Origin: Schoenoplectus triqueter
Taxonomy: Eukaryota; Streptophyta; Magnoliopsida; Poales; Cyperaceae
Length of the DNA stretch: 32,572 bases
Reading direction: 5' to 3'
NCBI GenBank assembly: GCA_964058805.1
Contig: CAXKVV010001312.1
Coordinates: 1-32,572, forward strand
The notes beneath the pieces were generated by a model that did no database searches, had not been told where the DNA came from, and saw nothing but the letters and a program-made list of their open reading frames with translations. Positions 10,590-21,929 of this stretch are shown piece after piece (position 1 is the stretch's first letter; each line of letters starts with the position of its first letter). A program made the position numbers and the translations under genes.

Positions 10590-11931
10590 TGGAGTGTTTG
10601 GCACTCAATGGAATAGCAAAAAGTTGGAATAGAATAGCTATTCCAACGAATTAATTTGCCAAACGAATTTTAGACTAAGTAGAAGAGTGCGGAATAGTGT
10701 TAATTCGATATACCAACTTATAGGTGAAATACCAAATTAGTTCTCGTCGGAATAGCGATTATTATTTGATTATATTATATTATATTATTCTATTATGATT
10801 ATGATTAAGATTTAGTATTATTAAGTTATTATATTATATTTATGATTATAATTTATTATTATATTAATATTATGATTATTATTTATTATTATTATTATTA
10901 AATTTTTATTATCATTATTGTTATTATATTATCGTTACCATTAGCATTATTATATTAGTTATTATTATTATAAATATAATTTTAATATTATATTATTATA
11001 TTAGGAATATAAATATAATTATTATATTATTATGATCAAGATTATTTATTATTATATTATTATATTATGATGATTATGATTATTATTAATTATCATTATT
11101 TTATTATGTTATATTATATTATTATATGTTGATTATAATGATGATTAATTTATTATTATTATATTATTATTATTATTATTATTATTTATAATTATTTTTA
11201 TGATTATGATTATATTTTTATTATTATATTATTATGATTATGATTATGGTTATATTATTATGATTATGACTATAATTATTATTATCATGATTATGATTAT
11301 GATTATTATATTATTAAAATTAATATTACTTATTATTATATTATTATAATTATGATTGTAATTATAATTTATTATTATTATATTACTATATTATTATTAT
11401 ATTTATATTTTTATTATTATATTATTATAACATTATTATTTATTATGATTATTTTTATTTCTTTATTATTATTTTATTATGTTGTATTATATTATTATAT
11501 GTTGATTATAGTTATGATTAATTTATTATTATATTATTATAATTATAATTATTTATAATTATTTTTATGATTATGATTATATTTTTATTATTATATTATT
11601 ATGATTATGATTATGGTTATATAATTATGATTGTAATCATAATTTTTTATTATTATATTATTATATTATGATAATGTTTATATTTTTATTATATTACTAT
11701 TATAATATTATTATTTATTATTATTATCTTACTATTATGATTATTATTTTACTATTATTATTATTATCATCATCATTATTAGTATCATAATTATTCATAT
11801 ATTTAACTATTCTGAGTAACAACTGCCAAACGATATTTTCACTCTTCCGAATAGTCAAGAATACCATTTTTCCAAAAAAACATTATTCTATCACTCTTCC
11901 AAAGCTATTCATTAATTTGCCAAACTGTCCC
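10590..11931. mobile_element. Tourist-like (PIF/Harbinger-type) element with TTA-rich interior
   Basis: Flanked by TAA at 10587-10589 and 11932-11934, matching the three-base target duplication of this superfamily. Ends are imperfect inverted repeats: TGGAGTGTTTGGCA on the left, and the complement of the right end GGGACAGTTTGGCA. Flanks of about 170 and 130 bp are unique; the remainder is TTA/TAT-rich. No transposase was seen. Confidence 0.7.
10765..11800. repeat. ~1-kb TTA/TAT/GATTAT-rich low-complexity block
   Basis: Almost entirely A and T with scattered G, built from (ATT)n, TTATTATATTA and GATTATGATTAT units. Some longer blocks recur, for example around 11210 and 11570, so segmental duplication inside the block is likely. 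Frames such as 11352-11558 are composition artefacts. Confidence 0.9.
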
Positions 11932-12184
11932 TAATAGAACAAAAATATTTGCTAGTAAGAACTGAGAAAACACGAACACAAGATTAATAACGTCTTTTAT
12001 GCAGAGAAAGAGAAATGCTGCTATATTACTTACTTACTTAATTAATTAATTAATTAATACGTAGTAGAATAATAATATTTACTAGTATGAAAACACAAAG
12101 AAATGAGAAGATTACTTGTTTAAGAGAGCATTAAAAAGATATAACAAAACTATAGAATTATTATTCCGACGAATAACAAAATAA
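11932..12184. other. Spacer between two Tourist-like elements
   Basis: Short AT-rich spacer with (TTAA)n-like repeats near 12028-12056. No gene is seen. Confidence 0.5.
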
Positions 12185-12214
12185 TGGGTTTGTTTGGCAC
12201 TCCATGGAATAGCA

Positions 12215-12884
12215 TGTTGGAATTAATTATTATTAATTACAACATGTATGGGCTTATATGTAATAAATATATATTATATAATGGACTGTCAAATTATACC
12301 CATAATGAAGTGGTCAAATTCTATATCGGATTTATTATATGTCATGAGAAGTGGACCATTTAATGTGTAGAATGCATATTAATGACTTTATGATTTAGTG
12401 ATGGACTGAATTATATAAAGACTGATAATAATACAATTATACTATTGGTCCTTGGAGAACACAACTATAGATAACTTTCTTATTAAGAAGTTAACTCATT
12501 AAGAGAGAGAATCTGGATCCAATATGGATCCGTTAAGACATAACTGCACTCAGTTATATTGGCGTCTATATATATGCGGTGATACTGTTGGTTTTAAAAA
12601 TCAGTTAAAAATAATTCTGATTTTTCCCCACTTTCTGCCACCCTTTCGTTTCCAACAGATCCATCTCTCTATCTCTTAACACATTTTTAGAAGAGAAGAA
12701 ACTGTCGGCGTCGGTCCTCTCAATCACTCCATCGGATAAGAGAAAGATCGCTGGAAGGCTAAAGGAATCTGGTGATCAACGGGGTTGTGTCTCTCTAGAA
12801 GACCGACGGCATGGATCAAGGTAATATAATTTATGTTTGGGGTTCACTAGAGGATCATGGCCATAATAGTAAAAATATCTAACA
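12215..12884 (+). mobile_element. Solo LTR with 5-bp target duplication TAGCA
   Basis: The 670-bp insert begins TGTTGGAATT, ends ATCTAACA, and is flanked by TAGCA at 12210-12214 and 12885-12889. It interrupts sequence that is continuous in the sister Tourist-like element. A TATATATATG box lies near 12567. The TG...CA ends, 5-bp duplication and TATA box fit a single LTR left by recombination. The first 30 bases form an imperfect palindrome. A TIR element is the alternative, since the ends are weakly inverted. Confidence 0.75.
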
Positions 12885-13014
12885 TAGCAAAAATTAGGAA
12901 TATAATTGTTATTCCGATGAATTAATTTGCCAAACGAATTTTAGACTAAGTAGAAGAGTGTTAATCTGGTATACCAACTTATAGGTGGAATATCGTATTA
13001 GCTCTCATCGAAAT

Positions 13015-13196
13015 AGCGATTATTGTTTGATTATATTGTATTATATTTTTATATTATTATATTATATTATGATTATGATTTATTATGATTATAATTTATT
13101 ATTATATTAATATAATGATTATTATTATTTATTATTATTATTAATTTATGATTATCATATTATTATTATATTATCATCACTATTAGTATTATTATA

Positions 13197-13231
<35 letters not shown>

Positions 13232-13985
13232 TATAATAAATATCATTTTAGTATTATATCATTATATTATGAATAAAAATATGATTATTTTATTATTATA
13301 TTATTATGATCATGATTATTTATTATTATATTACTATTATATTATGTTATGATTATGGTTATATTATTATAATTATGATTATTTATTATTATTATTATTA
13401 TATTATTATATTTTAATTATTATTATATTATGATGATTATGTCTATGATTATTATTATTATTATTATTATTATTATTTTATGTTGTTGTATATTACTATT
13501 TTATGATTATAGTTATGATTATATTATTATATTATTATGATTATAATTATTTATAATAATAATTATTATAATTATGATTATGATTATGATTATATATTTT
13601 TATTATTATATTATTATGATTATGATTAATGTTATATTATTATATTATTATGATTATGACTATAATTATTATTATCATGATTATGTTTATGATTATGATT
13701 TGATTATATTGTATTATATTATAATTATATTGTATTATTATTATTATATTATTAAAATTATAATTAATTATTATTATTATTATATTATAATTATGATTAT
13801 AATTATAATTATTATATTATTATATTATGATTATGTTTATATTTTTATTATATTACTATGATTACAGCTATGAATATTATTATTTTTATTTATTATATTA
13901 TTATTTTTATTATTTTTATTGTTACTATTATGATTATTTTTTACCATTATTTTTATTATCATCATCATTAGTATCATAATGATTC
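13015..13985. repeat. ~1-kb TTA/TAT-rich block in the second Tourist-like element
   Basis: Same composition as 10765-11800, with shared longer words such as TTATTATCATGATTATG. The open frame at 13574-13861 (only I, M, Y, D, L, V and similar residues) is an artefact. Confidence 0.9.
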
Positions 13986-14103
13986 TTATTTTAACTATTC
14001 TGATTAGCAATTGTCAAACAATATTTTCAGAATAGTCAAAAATATCATTCTTTTTACCCCTCTTTCAAAAAAAATAATATTTTATCAATCTTTTAAACGA
14101 CCC

Positions 14104-15711
14104 TATATTTTGATTTCAGTCCTAGTTATCTAACAACGGTCCAGTACCCAAACAGTACTTGTCAGTTGTCACATGCTTTTGAAAATATCCTTGTTGACTT
14201 AATTAATATAACAAAAGTACACTCGTATTAAAATAGTAAAATTTATTGGCTGAATGACAAATTTGACAACTTTTAGTACGGAGACGGGAGATCTATCCTT
14301 TCCTTGGATCCAATCAATTAATTTCCTCTCTTTTTTACTCGTTCTGTTGTTCACCAAACATTCATTGATTCAATTCTCCACACACCTCGAGGCTCGAGCT
14401 CAGGAATAGAATACTCAATATTATATTTATACAGCAAGAGATCATGGTCGATTCAACTCAATGCCTCGGTTGAGATGATATTAGCAAAGAAATTCATGAC
14501 TTCCAGTTCCAATGGCAAGCACAAGAACCTATTTTGATAAATTATGGACAACAATTAATGAATGAACAGTTATCAGTCTCTCTCTCTCTCTCTTTGGAAC
14601 AAACCCGTAGGCTCAGACAGGAACACAGCATCAAAATACAGGCTTGTCTTGTCTCTCATCAAAAAAATAAAACAAAATACAGGCTTGTCCGTAAGTAGGA
14701 CCCACTCAGATCTGATCTTGAGTTCTTGATCTGGAGTCCTGGACGAAACAAAGTGACAACGTGACAATGTGTTCACAAGTAACAACACTGCATTAGCGTC
14801 CATAACTAGGACCCACAACTCAGTCCACTTAACCCTGTTATTTTTCTTCGAGTAAATTTTATGATAGGTCAGCGGAGGATTTGGATCAGCTCTTATATTT
14901 TTTTTATGACACATTTATATCAGACTTTTGGAGTATCTATGCATGTGGGATCCTCATAAAATATCTTCTATGTTTTAAAATCTGTACGGCGTATTTAAAA
15001 GTAATCTATAATTTAGAACAACTACATATATATTTAGAAAGTAATCTATAATTTAGAATCAATGATTGATTACACCTTCTATTTTAAGTTTTACATAATA
15101 GAGCTAATTAAAATTTAACTATTTTATCAGAACTATTTTGACTCTTTATTTTGTTTTTATGATGTACTAGAGCAATTCACTATGTTAATTCATTACATAT
15201 TTCTCATAATTTAAGCTTACAGTGAGCAATGTGCTACAAAACTAATTATTAACAACTCTCCACGAACTCGACCTATAAAATTTCATAGATAAAATTTATA
15301 AAAATGCCAAAAGTCTCATAATTCAAGTATTCTAATTTTGTATATATACCAGTAGGGGATAAGGTACTGTTTGATGCATTCGTCAAATTTGAATATTGCA
15401 GTCATAGTATCAATTCCATAAATTCCTTGTTAGTGAGATTTTAGATGCTCATACTTTTTTTTTTAAATCTCAAAAGGCCCATGGACAATTTACTCAAGGT
15501 AATAATAAAGTCTGTTACAAAAACCTATTACGAAGTCCAAAAGATTGGCCCATTTTCAATTCACAAGTCAGGATATAAAAAAGACATCTAAACCTTCACT
15601 TTTCATTACCGATTCAGATCTAAGCCTTCTTTCCTCTTTGGCGATAGCTTTGCTCCACTCTACCGCCTACCTTTCCACAATTCCGTTTCAGCACGAAATT
15701 ACGGTATCTTT
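14104..15711. other. No gene recognised
   Basis: AT-rich intergenic DNA with a (TC)n tract at 14577-14593 and a short direct repeat GTAATCTATAATTTAGAA at about 15001 and 15041. The 113-residue minus frame at 14573-14914 has no recognisable motif and is not called. Confidence 0.5.
14577..14593. repeat. (TC)n microsatellite
   Basis: About eight TC units. Confidence 0.85.
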
Positions 15712-16124
15712 ACTATATATATATAAAGTCCAATTATGGTACTTTGTAAAACATAAGAGCGTTGTGTGCTTTACGTTCTATTCTTTATTTCAAGTCAGAA
15801 ATGATTGATCCAAACCGTTCAATTTAATTTTCATATCAAAATCTATTAGGAAACCAAATTTTATATTTTTTAGAATTTTTTTGCTATTTTTTCTGATGAA
15901 GAGAAAATGGCTCGATCTGAGAATTCTGGTTCATCTAAAAATGACGGTTTCCCCCTATCCAAAAAAATAGCAAATAAATTTCAAAAAATATAAAATTTGG
16001 TTTACTAATAGATTTTGATATAGAGATTAGATTGAGCGATTTGGATCGATCATTTCTGATTTGAAATAAAAAATAGAGTGCAAAGTACATAACGCTCTTG
16101 TACTTTATATATATATATATATAC
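15712..16124. mobile_element. Foldback element A bounded by (TA)n tracts
   Basis: Two arms of about 190 bp pair almost throughout. Blocks such as AGAGCGTT, TCAGAAATGAT, GATCCAAA, ATCAAAATCTATTAG and ACCAAATTTTATATTTTTT on the left recur inverted on the right. Both ends run into TATATATA tracts (about 15714-15725 and 16106-16122). There is no coding capacity. It shares its inner arm sequences with element B. Confidence 0.8.
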
Positions 16125-16444
16125 ATGAGCATGGGACATATTATTGAACTAAAAACTTATGGCATTCAAAATTTTATAAAGAATATGAAGAATGCAATAA
16201 TTATATGAATATGTTTCCTAATTAAATACCGAATTAATTGATGTAATTAATAATGTCCATCGTGGGACAAATATTCATATACATATTTGTATATCAGCAT
16301 TGAATGCAATTATCTATATTTGTCCAGATCCTGACACTAGTTCAAATATGGATTGATTGAGTATATATGATCCGTTTTCCGTTTGCATAATTTTAATTTG
16401 ACCACAGAAAGGAAGGCCCAAAATGTTTTGAATATAAGGTCACG

Positions 16445-16446
<2 letters not shown>
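16125..16446. other. No gene recognised
   Basis: AT-rich spacer between the two foldback elements; nothing supported. Confidence 0.5.
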
Positions 16447-16494
<48 letters not shown>

Positions 16495-16913
16495 TGAAGC
16501 TATGGTGCTTCGCGAAGTACAAAACCTCCCGTGCTTCGCGTCCGTATCTCGAATTTGAAAGTTCATACGCCCGATCCAAACCGTTGAACATGATCTTCAT
16601 ATTGAACTATCTTTGGAGATCAAAATTTATATTTTTTTGAATTTTTTTTGCTATTTTTTAGATGGGTACAAAATCGCTAGTTTTGGATGGTGCAAAAATC
16701 GTTAGATCAGCAAATTTTATACTCATTTAAAAAATAGCAAAAAAATTCAAAAAAATATAAAATTTGATCTCCAAAGATATTTCAATATGAAGATCATGTT
16801 CAACGGTTTGGATCGAGCGTATGAACTTTCAAATTCGAGATACGGACGCGAAGCACGGGAGGTTTTGTGCTTCGCGAAGCACCATAGCTTCACTCTATAT
16901 ATATATATATATA
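16447..16913. mobile_element. Foldback element B bounded by (TA)n tracts
   Basis: A 44-bp (AT)n tract at 16447-16490 and an 18-bp one at 16896-16913 enclose arms of about 200 bp that are near-perfect inverted copies. Both begin AGAGTGAAGCTATGGTGCTT and carry the palindrome GCTTCGCGAAGC, a TACGGACGCGAAGCACGGGAGG block and GATCCAAACCGTTGAACATG-like sequence. A short unpaired centre lies near 16660-16720. The pattern resembles microsatellite-associated MITEs such as rice Micron, named by analogy only. Confidence 0.85.
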
Positions 16914-17030
16914 AAATTGATCAGCACATTTTTAGTGGTATGCACAATACTTCATTTGTTGTACTTGACAAATTTTGTCATAGTAATCAGCATATTTTTA
17001 GTGGTATGAGCTTGGAAGACGTAGACTATT

Positions 17031-17237
17031 TGTTAAAGAAATAGATTAGAAATATTGGGTCTCAAATTGTTAATAATTATATCATTTGTCCAATATTAAT
17101 AATCGTTACTGTAACGTTATAATACAGTACGGTTGTTTACCGTTGTAAAATAGAAAGAAATATATATACCGGATGTAACAAAAGAACAAATATAAGAAGA
17201 GAATTTCATGCTACTATAATCTCTCAAAATCTCAACA
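17031..17237 (+). repeat. 5' LTR of the copia element
   Basis: Runs from TGTTAAAGAAATAG to TCTCAACA. A TATATATA box lies at 17161-17168, giving a likely promoter in U3. It is identical to the 3' LTR except for five substitutions. Confidence 0.95.
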
Positions 17238-17249
17238 TGGTATCAGAGC
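17238..17249 (+). other. Primer-binding site
   Basis: TGGTATCAGAGC directly follows the 5' LTR. It is complementary to the 3' end of initiator methionine tRNA, the usual copia primer. Confidence 0.9.
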
Positions 17250-17519
17250 AGAATTAGTGATTCCTGTTTCATCATTTACCCATATTCTCCATAACCGTCA
17301 TAAATCTGATAAATACCAAGCAACTCACTGCAGGGAGTCCTATACCAGTTGGCAAAGGACTTCAACCTACAGGAGGCGGCTAATACCAGAAAAAGTACCA
17401 GCAAAAATACCAGAAATACCAGAAAAAGTACCAGCATCTGTTCTTATCAGAAAATTACCAGAAAATTCTCATTCCATACAACCAGTACAATATCTGTTCT
17501 TTCAGTAAAACCAAAACCG

Positions 17520-18401
17520 ATGGCACCACAACCAGAAACATCCACAAAACTTACGAATATCATGCTCAATGAGCTTAACTATCTGTCATGGGTCAGGGCG
17601 GTCAAAATCTCACTGAAAGGTCGAGGAAAACTCGGGCTTGTGACAGGAGTAATCAAGAAGCCCTCACTATCCCCTGTACCAACAACAAAAGATATTAAAG
17701 CCCAAGAACAATGAGAAATGCAAGATCAAGAAGTTGTTTCATGGCTTGTGGCATCTATGGAGCCACACATAGCCAAAATGTGCACATATCAAGAAACAAT
17801 GACAAAAGTATGGGAGTATCTCCAAGAAACATACGATCAAAACCAAAACTTCTCCCATATTTACAATCTCAAGCAAGAATTACAACAAATCAAACAAGAT
17901 AATCGCACAAACAGTGAATACTTGGCAGAGCTCAAGAGAAAACTCGAAGAACTCAAGATGTACCTTCCGCCTACCACTGATCTCAAAGAAATTCAGAAGC
18001 GAGCCGAGAAGGATGAGATATATCTGTACCTCTCTGGACTTGACTCAAGTTACGAAAACATCAGATCTCACATTCTCCTCTCGGCCGATCTTCCCTCCAT
18101 CAAGACAGTGGTGGCTATGATCCAAAGGGAGGAGGCAAGACGGAGGGGTATGGCTGGCTCACAAGTCAAGAATAATGAAGAGCGCGAAGCACAAGCCTTA
18201 TCAGTGAAACATTACAAGCCACCATTCAAGAAATTTCAAAACCCTAGACCACCTAGACCGAGAGATAGATCGGCGGAAGAAGAAAAATGCAGCCATTGTA
18301 AGAAATCGGGACATACAGAGGTTAATTGCTGGTTCTTGCACCCTCACTTACGACCATCCTCCTGGATCGACAGAGGCGATAATAGAAAGGGGGGAGAATG
18401 A
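17520..18401 (+). pseudogene. Copia gag (capsid and zinc knuckle), broken
   Basis: The frame opens at the ATG at 17520 (MAPQPETS) with the copia gag N-terminal SWVRAVKISLKGRGKLG block. It reaches a TGA at 17712-17714, then continues in the same frame through a UBN2-like gag domain (VASMEPHIAKM, LKRKLEELKMYL, YLSGLDSSYENIR). The CCHC zinc knuckle is CSHCKKSGHTEVNC, complete in all four ligands. The frame ends at 18399-18401, and pol continues in another frame. The protein packages element RNA in family members; here it would be truncated. Confidence 0.9.
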
Positions 18402-18540
18402 GTGGCGCACGAACAGAAGAGAAGAGGAGTGCGGATTATACCACGCAAAAGGGATTTAATGCACAGAAACCCTCATCTCTACAATATTCGACGCAGCAGA
18501 AAAAAACTCAGCCGGGTCCAGCGGGTCTGGCCAGGATCCA

Positions 18541-20373
18541 ATGCAGCAGATGTTTGCTCAATTTGCTGCATGGTACACCAAACAAAACAATGGATGTGGT
18601 ATGGCTCTCAATGCTTTAAATTTAAATTTAAAGAATCAAATTATCTTGGATAGTGGAGCAACTGACCATATATTTTGTAATCAAGAATTCTTGAACAATT
18701 TAGACCTTACCAAAAATACCAAACATGTGATAGTTGCAAATGGTACAAAGGTCAAAATCAATGGTATAGGAAGCTAAAAGAAATTAAAAATATTTTATAT
18801 GTAAAATCCTTTTCCACAAATTTAATTTCAATTAAGAAATTAACACAAGAGTTTAACTGTAATGTAATATTTTCCTCAAAAAATGTAATATTTTAGGACC
18901 GGACAACCGGGAAGAAGATTGGTGAATGGTGCTTAAAAAACGAACTATATATTTTAAAACCCCAAACATTGGATTTGTGTGCATTAGCAAAAAGGGATGA
19001 GCTTGAGCTATGGCATAAGAGATTAGGGCATCCTTCATGTAAAATATTAAATAGACTCTTTGGGGCATCTTTTGAGAAATATATGGAGTGTGATATTTGT
19101 AAATTAGCTAAGTTTACTAAACCGTCTTTTCAACTATCCTTGAGTAAAAGTAGTACACCTTTTGAATTGGTTCACTCGGATGTATGGGGACCGGCCCCAA
19201 TTGCTTCATATAATGAATTTAAATATTTTATTACATTTATAGATGATTTTTCACGTGCCACTTGGTTATTTTTACTTAAAACCAAAGATGAAGTATTTGA
19301 TTATTTCCAAGAATTTCTCAATAGAGTTGAAAACCAATTTAATACGACAATTAAAATATTTAGAACGGATAACGGAACGAAATTTAAAAATAACAAATTC
19401 AACGAATTATTCAAACTAAAAGGAATAATACATCAAACAACATGCGTTAATACTTCCGAACAAAATGGAGTATCAGAAAGAAAAAATCGACACCTATTAG
19501 AAGTAACCCGAGCACTTCTATTTCAAAATAATGTTCCTAAAGTATTTTGGTCCGACGCTATTTTAAGTGCTACTTATTTAATTAATAGGTTACCAAGTAT
19601 CAAGTTAAAAAATAAAAGCCCACTAGAAATTTTATATCAACGAACAATTAATATAGAACATTTAAAAATATTCGGTTGTGTAGCATTTATTAAAATTAAA
19701 TGAAAAAGTAAATTAGACTTTATTTCGACTAAAACTATCTTTTTAGGATACTCATCGGTCTCAAAGGGATACAAATGTTTTGATCCCATAAACAAAAAGG
19801 TTTTCATCTCTAGAGATGTTAGTTTCTTTGAAAATGAGCCTTATTTCAAAAAACAAAAAATAAATCAAGATTCTTATACCATTGACAATAATAGTACGGT
19901 ATTACCTCAACCCCCAAATGTGGCAACAAATAAGAAAATTGTAGGGAATTTGAAAGACGATTTGGGAGACAATCTCTTTGAAAGTGATGACCTAGACCAT
20001 AGTGATGAAGATGAACCACAAATGGAGGTAAGAAGATCAACAAGGGCTCTACAACCATCTACAAGACTTCGAGACTATGTCACATATTCGGTAAAGTATC
20101 CTATTGAAAATTATATTTCTTATGAAAATATTTCTTGTCAACATAGAGCATACTTGACCTCTATTTCGAAAGAACAAGAACCCAATAGCTACCATGAAGC
20201 CATCTTATGTTCAAATTAGCAAGAGGCAATGAAAGAAGAATTAAATGCCCTTGAAAAAAAATAACACTTGGATAATTGTTCAATTACCCAAGAATAAAAA
20301 ATCTGTGGGATGTAAATGGGTTTATAGAATTAAGTATAATAATGATGGCACCATAGAGAGATACAAAACATGA
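18541..20373 (+). pseudogene. Copia protease and integrase, broken
   Basis: The protease carries the active-site triad context LDSGATDHIF. A frame change near 18775 and a TAG at 18894-18896 follow. The integrase begins with the HHCC finger (LWHKRLGHPS ... CDICKLAK) and holds the catalytic D of HSDVWGP, the second D of RTDNGTKF and the E of EQNGVSERK, so the DDE set is present. Stops at 19701 (TGA) and 20217 (TAG), a slip in the A-run near 20262 and a TGA at 20371 break the remaining linker. The stretch from 19704 is the acidic, variable region between integrase and reverse transcriptase. Confidence 0.9.
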
Positions 20374-21741
20374 TTGGTAGCCAAAGGGTATACACAAACA
20401 TATGGATTAGACTATTATGAAACCTTTGCTTCCGTGGTAAAAATGAACACTGTAAGAATACTCTTCTCAATTGCGATAAATCATAAATGGAGTTTGTATC
20501 AAATGGATGTGAAGAATGCTTTTCTTCAAGACACGCTTGAAGAAGAGGTATACATGAATTTACCGCCTGGTCACAAACAAGAAGGGAATCCAAATCTTGT
20601 GTGTAAGCTAGAAAGATCGATATATGGTCTAAAACAATCTCCAAGAGCGTGGTATGGTAAGCTTTCTAATTACTTGGTTACTTGCAACTTCAAGGTTAGT
20701 AGTGCCGATCATTCTCTATTTATCAAAAATAAAAATAAAAGCATAACTATAGTCTTGGTATATGTGGATGATCTAATTATCACCGGAAGTGATGAACAAG
20801 AAATTAGATTAATCAAGCACCAATTGAGGGATAAATTTGATATTAAAGATTTGGGTTACTTAAAATATTTCTTGGAAATTGAGGTTTCATTTTCTAAGAA
20901 GGGTTTATTCCTTTCTCAAAGAAAATATATCTTGGACTTATTGAAAGAAACCAGAAAAATAGGGTGTAAACTGGTCTCTACACCAATTAATAGTAGAAAC
21001 AAACTAAATTGTGAAGATGGAGATGCCTTGGGTAATATAAATCAATTTCAAAGACTTGTGGGTAAGCTAATTTATTTAACGGTTACTAGACCCGACATAT
21101 CATACTCTGTTAGCCAAGTTAGTAAATTCATGTATGCCCCAAGAACACCGCATTTAGAGGCCATTACCAAAATCTTAAGGTATCTAAAAGGAACACCTGG
21201 TAAAGGAATATTGATGAAAAATAATAACTCTAATGAAGTGTGTGGCTATTCCGATGTAGACTGGGCCGGGAGCTTTGATAGAAAATCAACAACCGGTTTT
21301 TGCACGTTTGTAGGAGGGAATTTAGTCACATGGCGAAGCAAGAAACAAAATATTGTGGCTCGGTCAAGTGCGGAAGTAAAATATCGAGCCATGGCATCAA
21401 CCTCTAGCGAGCTCACTTGGATCAAGCAACTTTTAGTTGACATGAACATCACAAGCGCTACACCGATGAAAATGTTTTGTGATAATCAAACGGCTAGATA
21501 TATTGCCTCGAATCTTGTGTTTCATGAGAGAACAAAACATATTGAGATCGATTGTCATTTTGTGCGAGAGAAGATACAAGCTAAAGAAATAGAAACTCAA
21601 TTCGTCCGAAGCGAAGATCAATTAGCCGACATCTTTACAAAAGGATTAGAGCCGAAGCCATTCGACAAATTGACAGGCAAATTGGGATTAATAGACATCT
21701 ACAAGCCCAATTTGAGGGGGAGTGTTAAAGAAATAGATTAG
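20374..21741 (+). pseudogene. Copia reverse transcriptase and RNase H, 455-codon open segment
   Basis: Longest intact part of pol. Reverse transcriptase blocks: GYTQTYGLDYYETFAS, QMDVKNAFLQ, GLKQSPRAWY and catalytic VLVYVDDLI. RNase H blocks: GYSDVDWAGSFDRKSTTGFC, ARSSAEVKYRAMA, MFCDNQTARYIA and a C-terminal LADIFTKGL. The catalytic acidic residues (D of SDVDW, E of SSAE, D of FCDN) are retained, while the usual second glutamate after SSAE is lysine. The stop lies inside the 3' LTR (21739-21741), common in copia. It has no start of its own and depends on an upstream frame that is closed by TGA at 20371. Confidence 0.92.
21714..21722 (+). other. Polypurine tract
   Basis: GAGGGGGAG sits immediately before the 3' LTR; it would prime plus-strand DNA synthesis. 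Confidence 0.85.
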
Positions 21742-21929
21742 AAACATTGGGTCTCAAATTGTTAATAATTATATCATTGGCCCAATATTAATAACCGTTA
21801 CTGTAACGTTATAATACAGTACGGTTGTTTACCGTTGTAAAATAGAAAGAAATATATATACCGGATGTAACAAAAGAACAAATATAAGAAGAGAATTTCA
21901 TGCTACTATAATCCCTCAAAATCTCAACA
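21723..21929 (+). repeat. 3' LTR of the copia element
   Basis: 207 bp from TGTTAAAG to TCTCAACA. Compared with the 5' copy it has five substitutions, all in otherwise perfectly aligned sequence with no indels. Confidence 0.95.

Larger units (their letters stand above)
12185..14103. mobile_element. Second Tourist-like element, interrupted by a solo LTR
   Basis: Same architecture as 10590-11931. The left end GGGTTTGTTTGGCACTCC is preceded by TAAT. A shared block ATTTGCCAAACGAATTTTAG appears near 12926, followed by a TTA-rich interior, and the right end is GTCAAACAATATTTTCAG...GACCC. The terminal GCCAAACTG segment at the right is missing relative to the first element, and the flanking bases there (TAT) do not match TAA exactly. 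Excluding the inserted LTR it is about 1.24 kb. Confidence 0.65.
17031..21929 (+). mobile_element. Full-length Ty1-copia retrotransposon
   Basis: A 4,899-bp element flanked by the target duplication CTATT (17026-17030 and 21930-21934). It has two 207-bp LTRs, a methionine-tRNA-type primer site, gag, protease, integrase, reverse transcriptase and RNase H in copia order, and a polypurine tract. The LTRs differ at five positions by eye (about 2.4%), which implies a recent insertion. Coding is broken in several places, so movement would need proteins from another copy. Confidence 0.95.

Noticed and set aside
11352..13861. Open frames in the TTA-rich blocks (11352-11558 and 13574-13861)
   Set aside because: They contain only the residues dictated by TTA/TAT repeats (I, Y, M, L, V, D, N) and no domain; composition artefacts.
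14573..14914. 113-residue minus-strand frame
   Set aside because: No recognisable motif, begins in a CT repeat, no splice or promoter context; unsupported.
16337..17044. Repeated frames with the MKIMFNGLDRAYEL start and IYIYIY runs
   Set aside because: They are the two arms of the foldback element read on opposite strands plus the (TA)n tract; identity reflects the inverted repeat, not a gene family.
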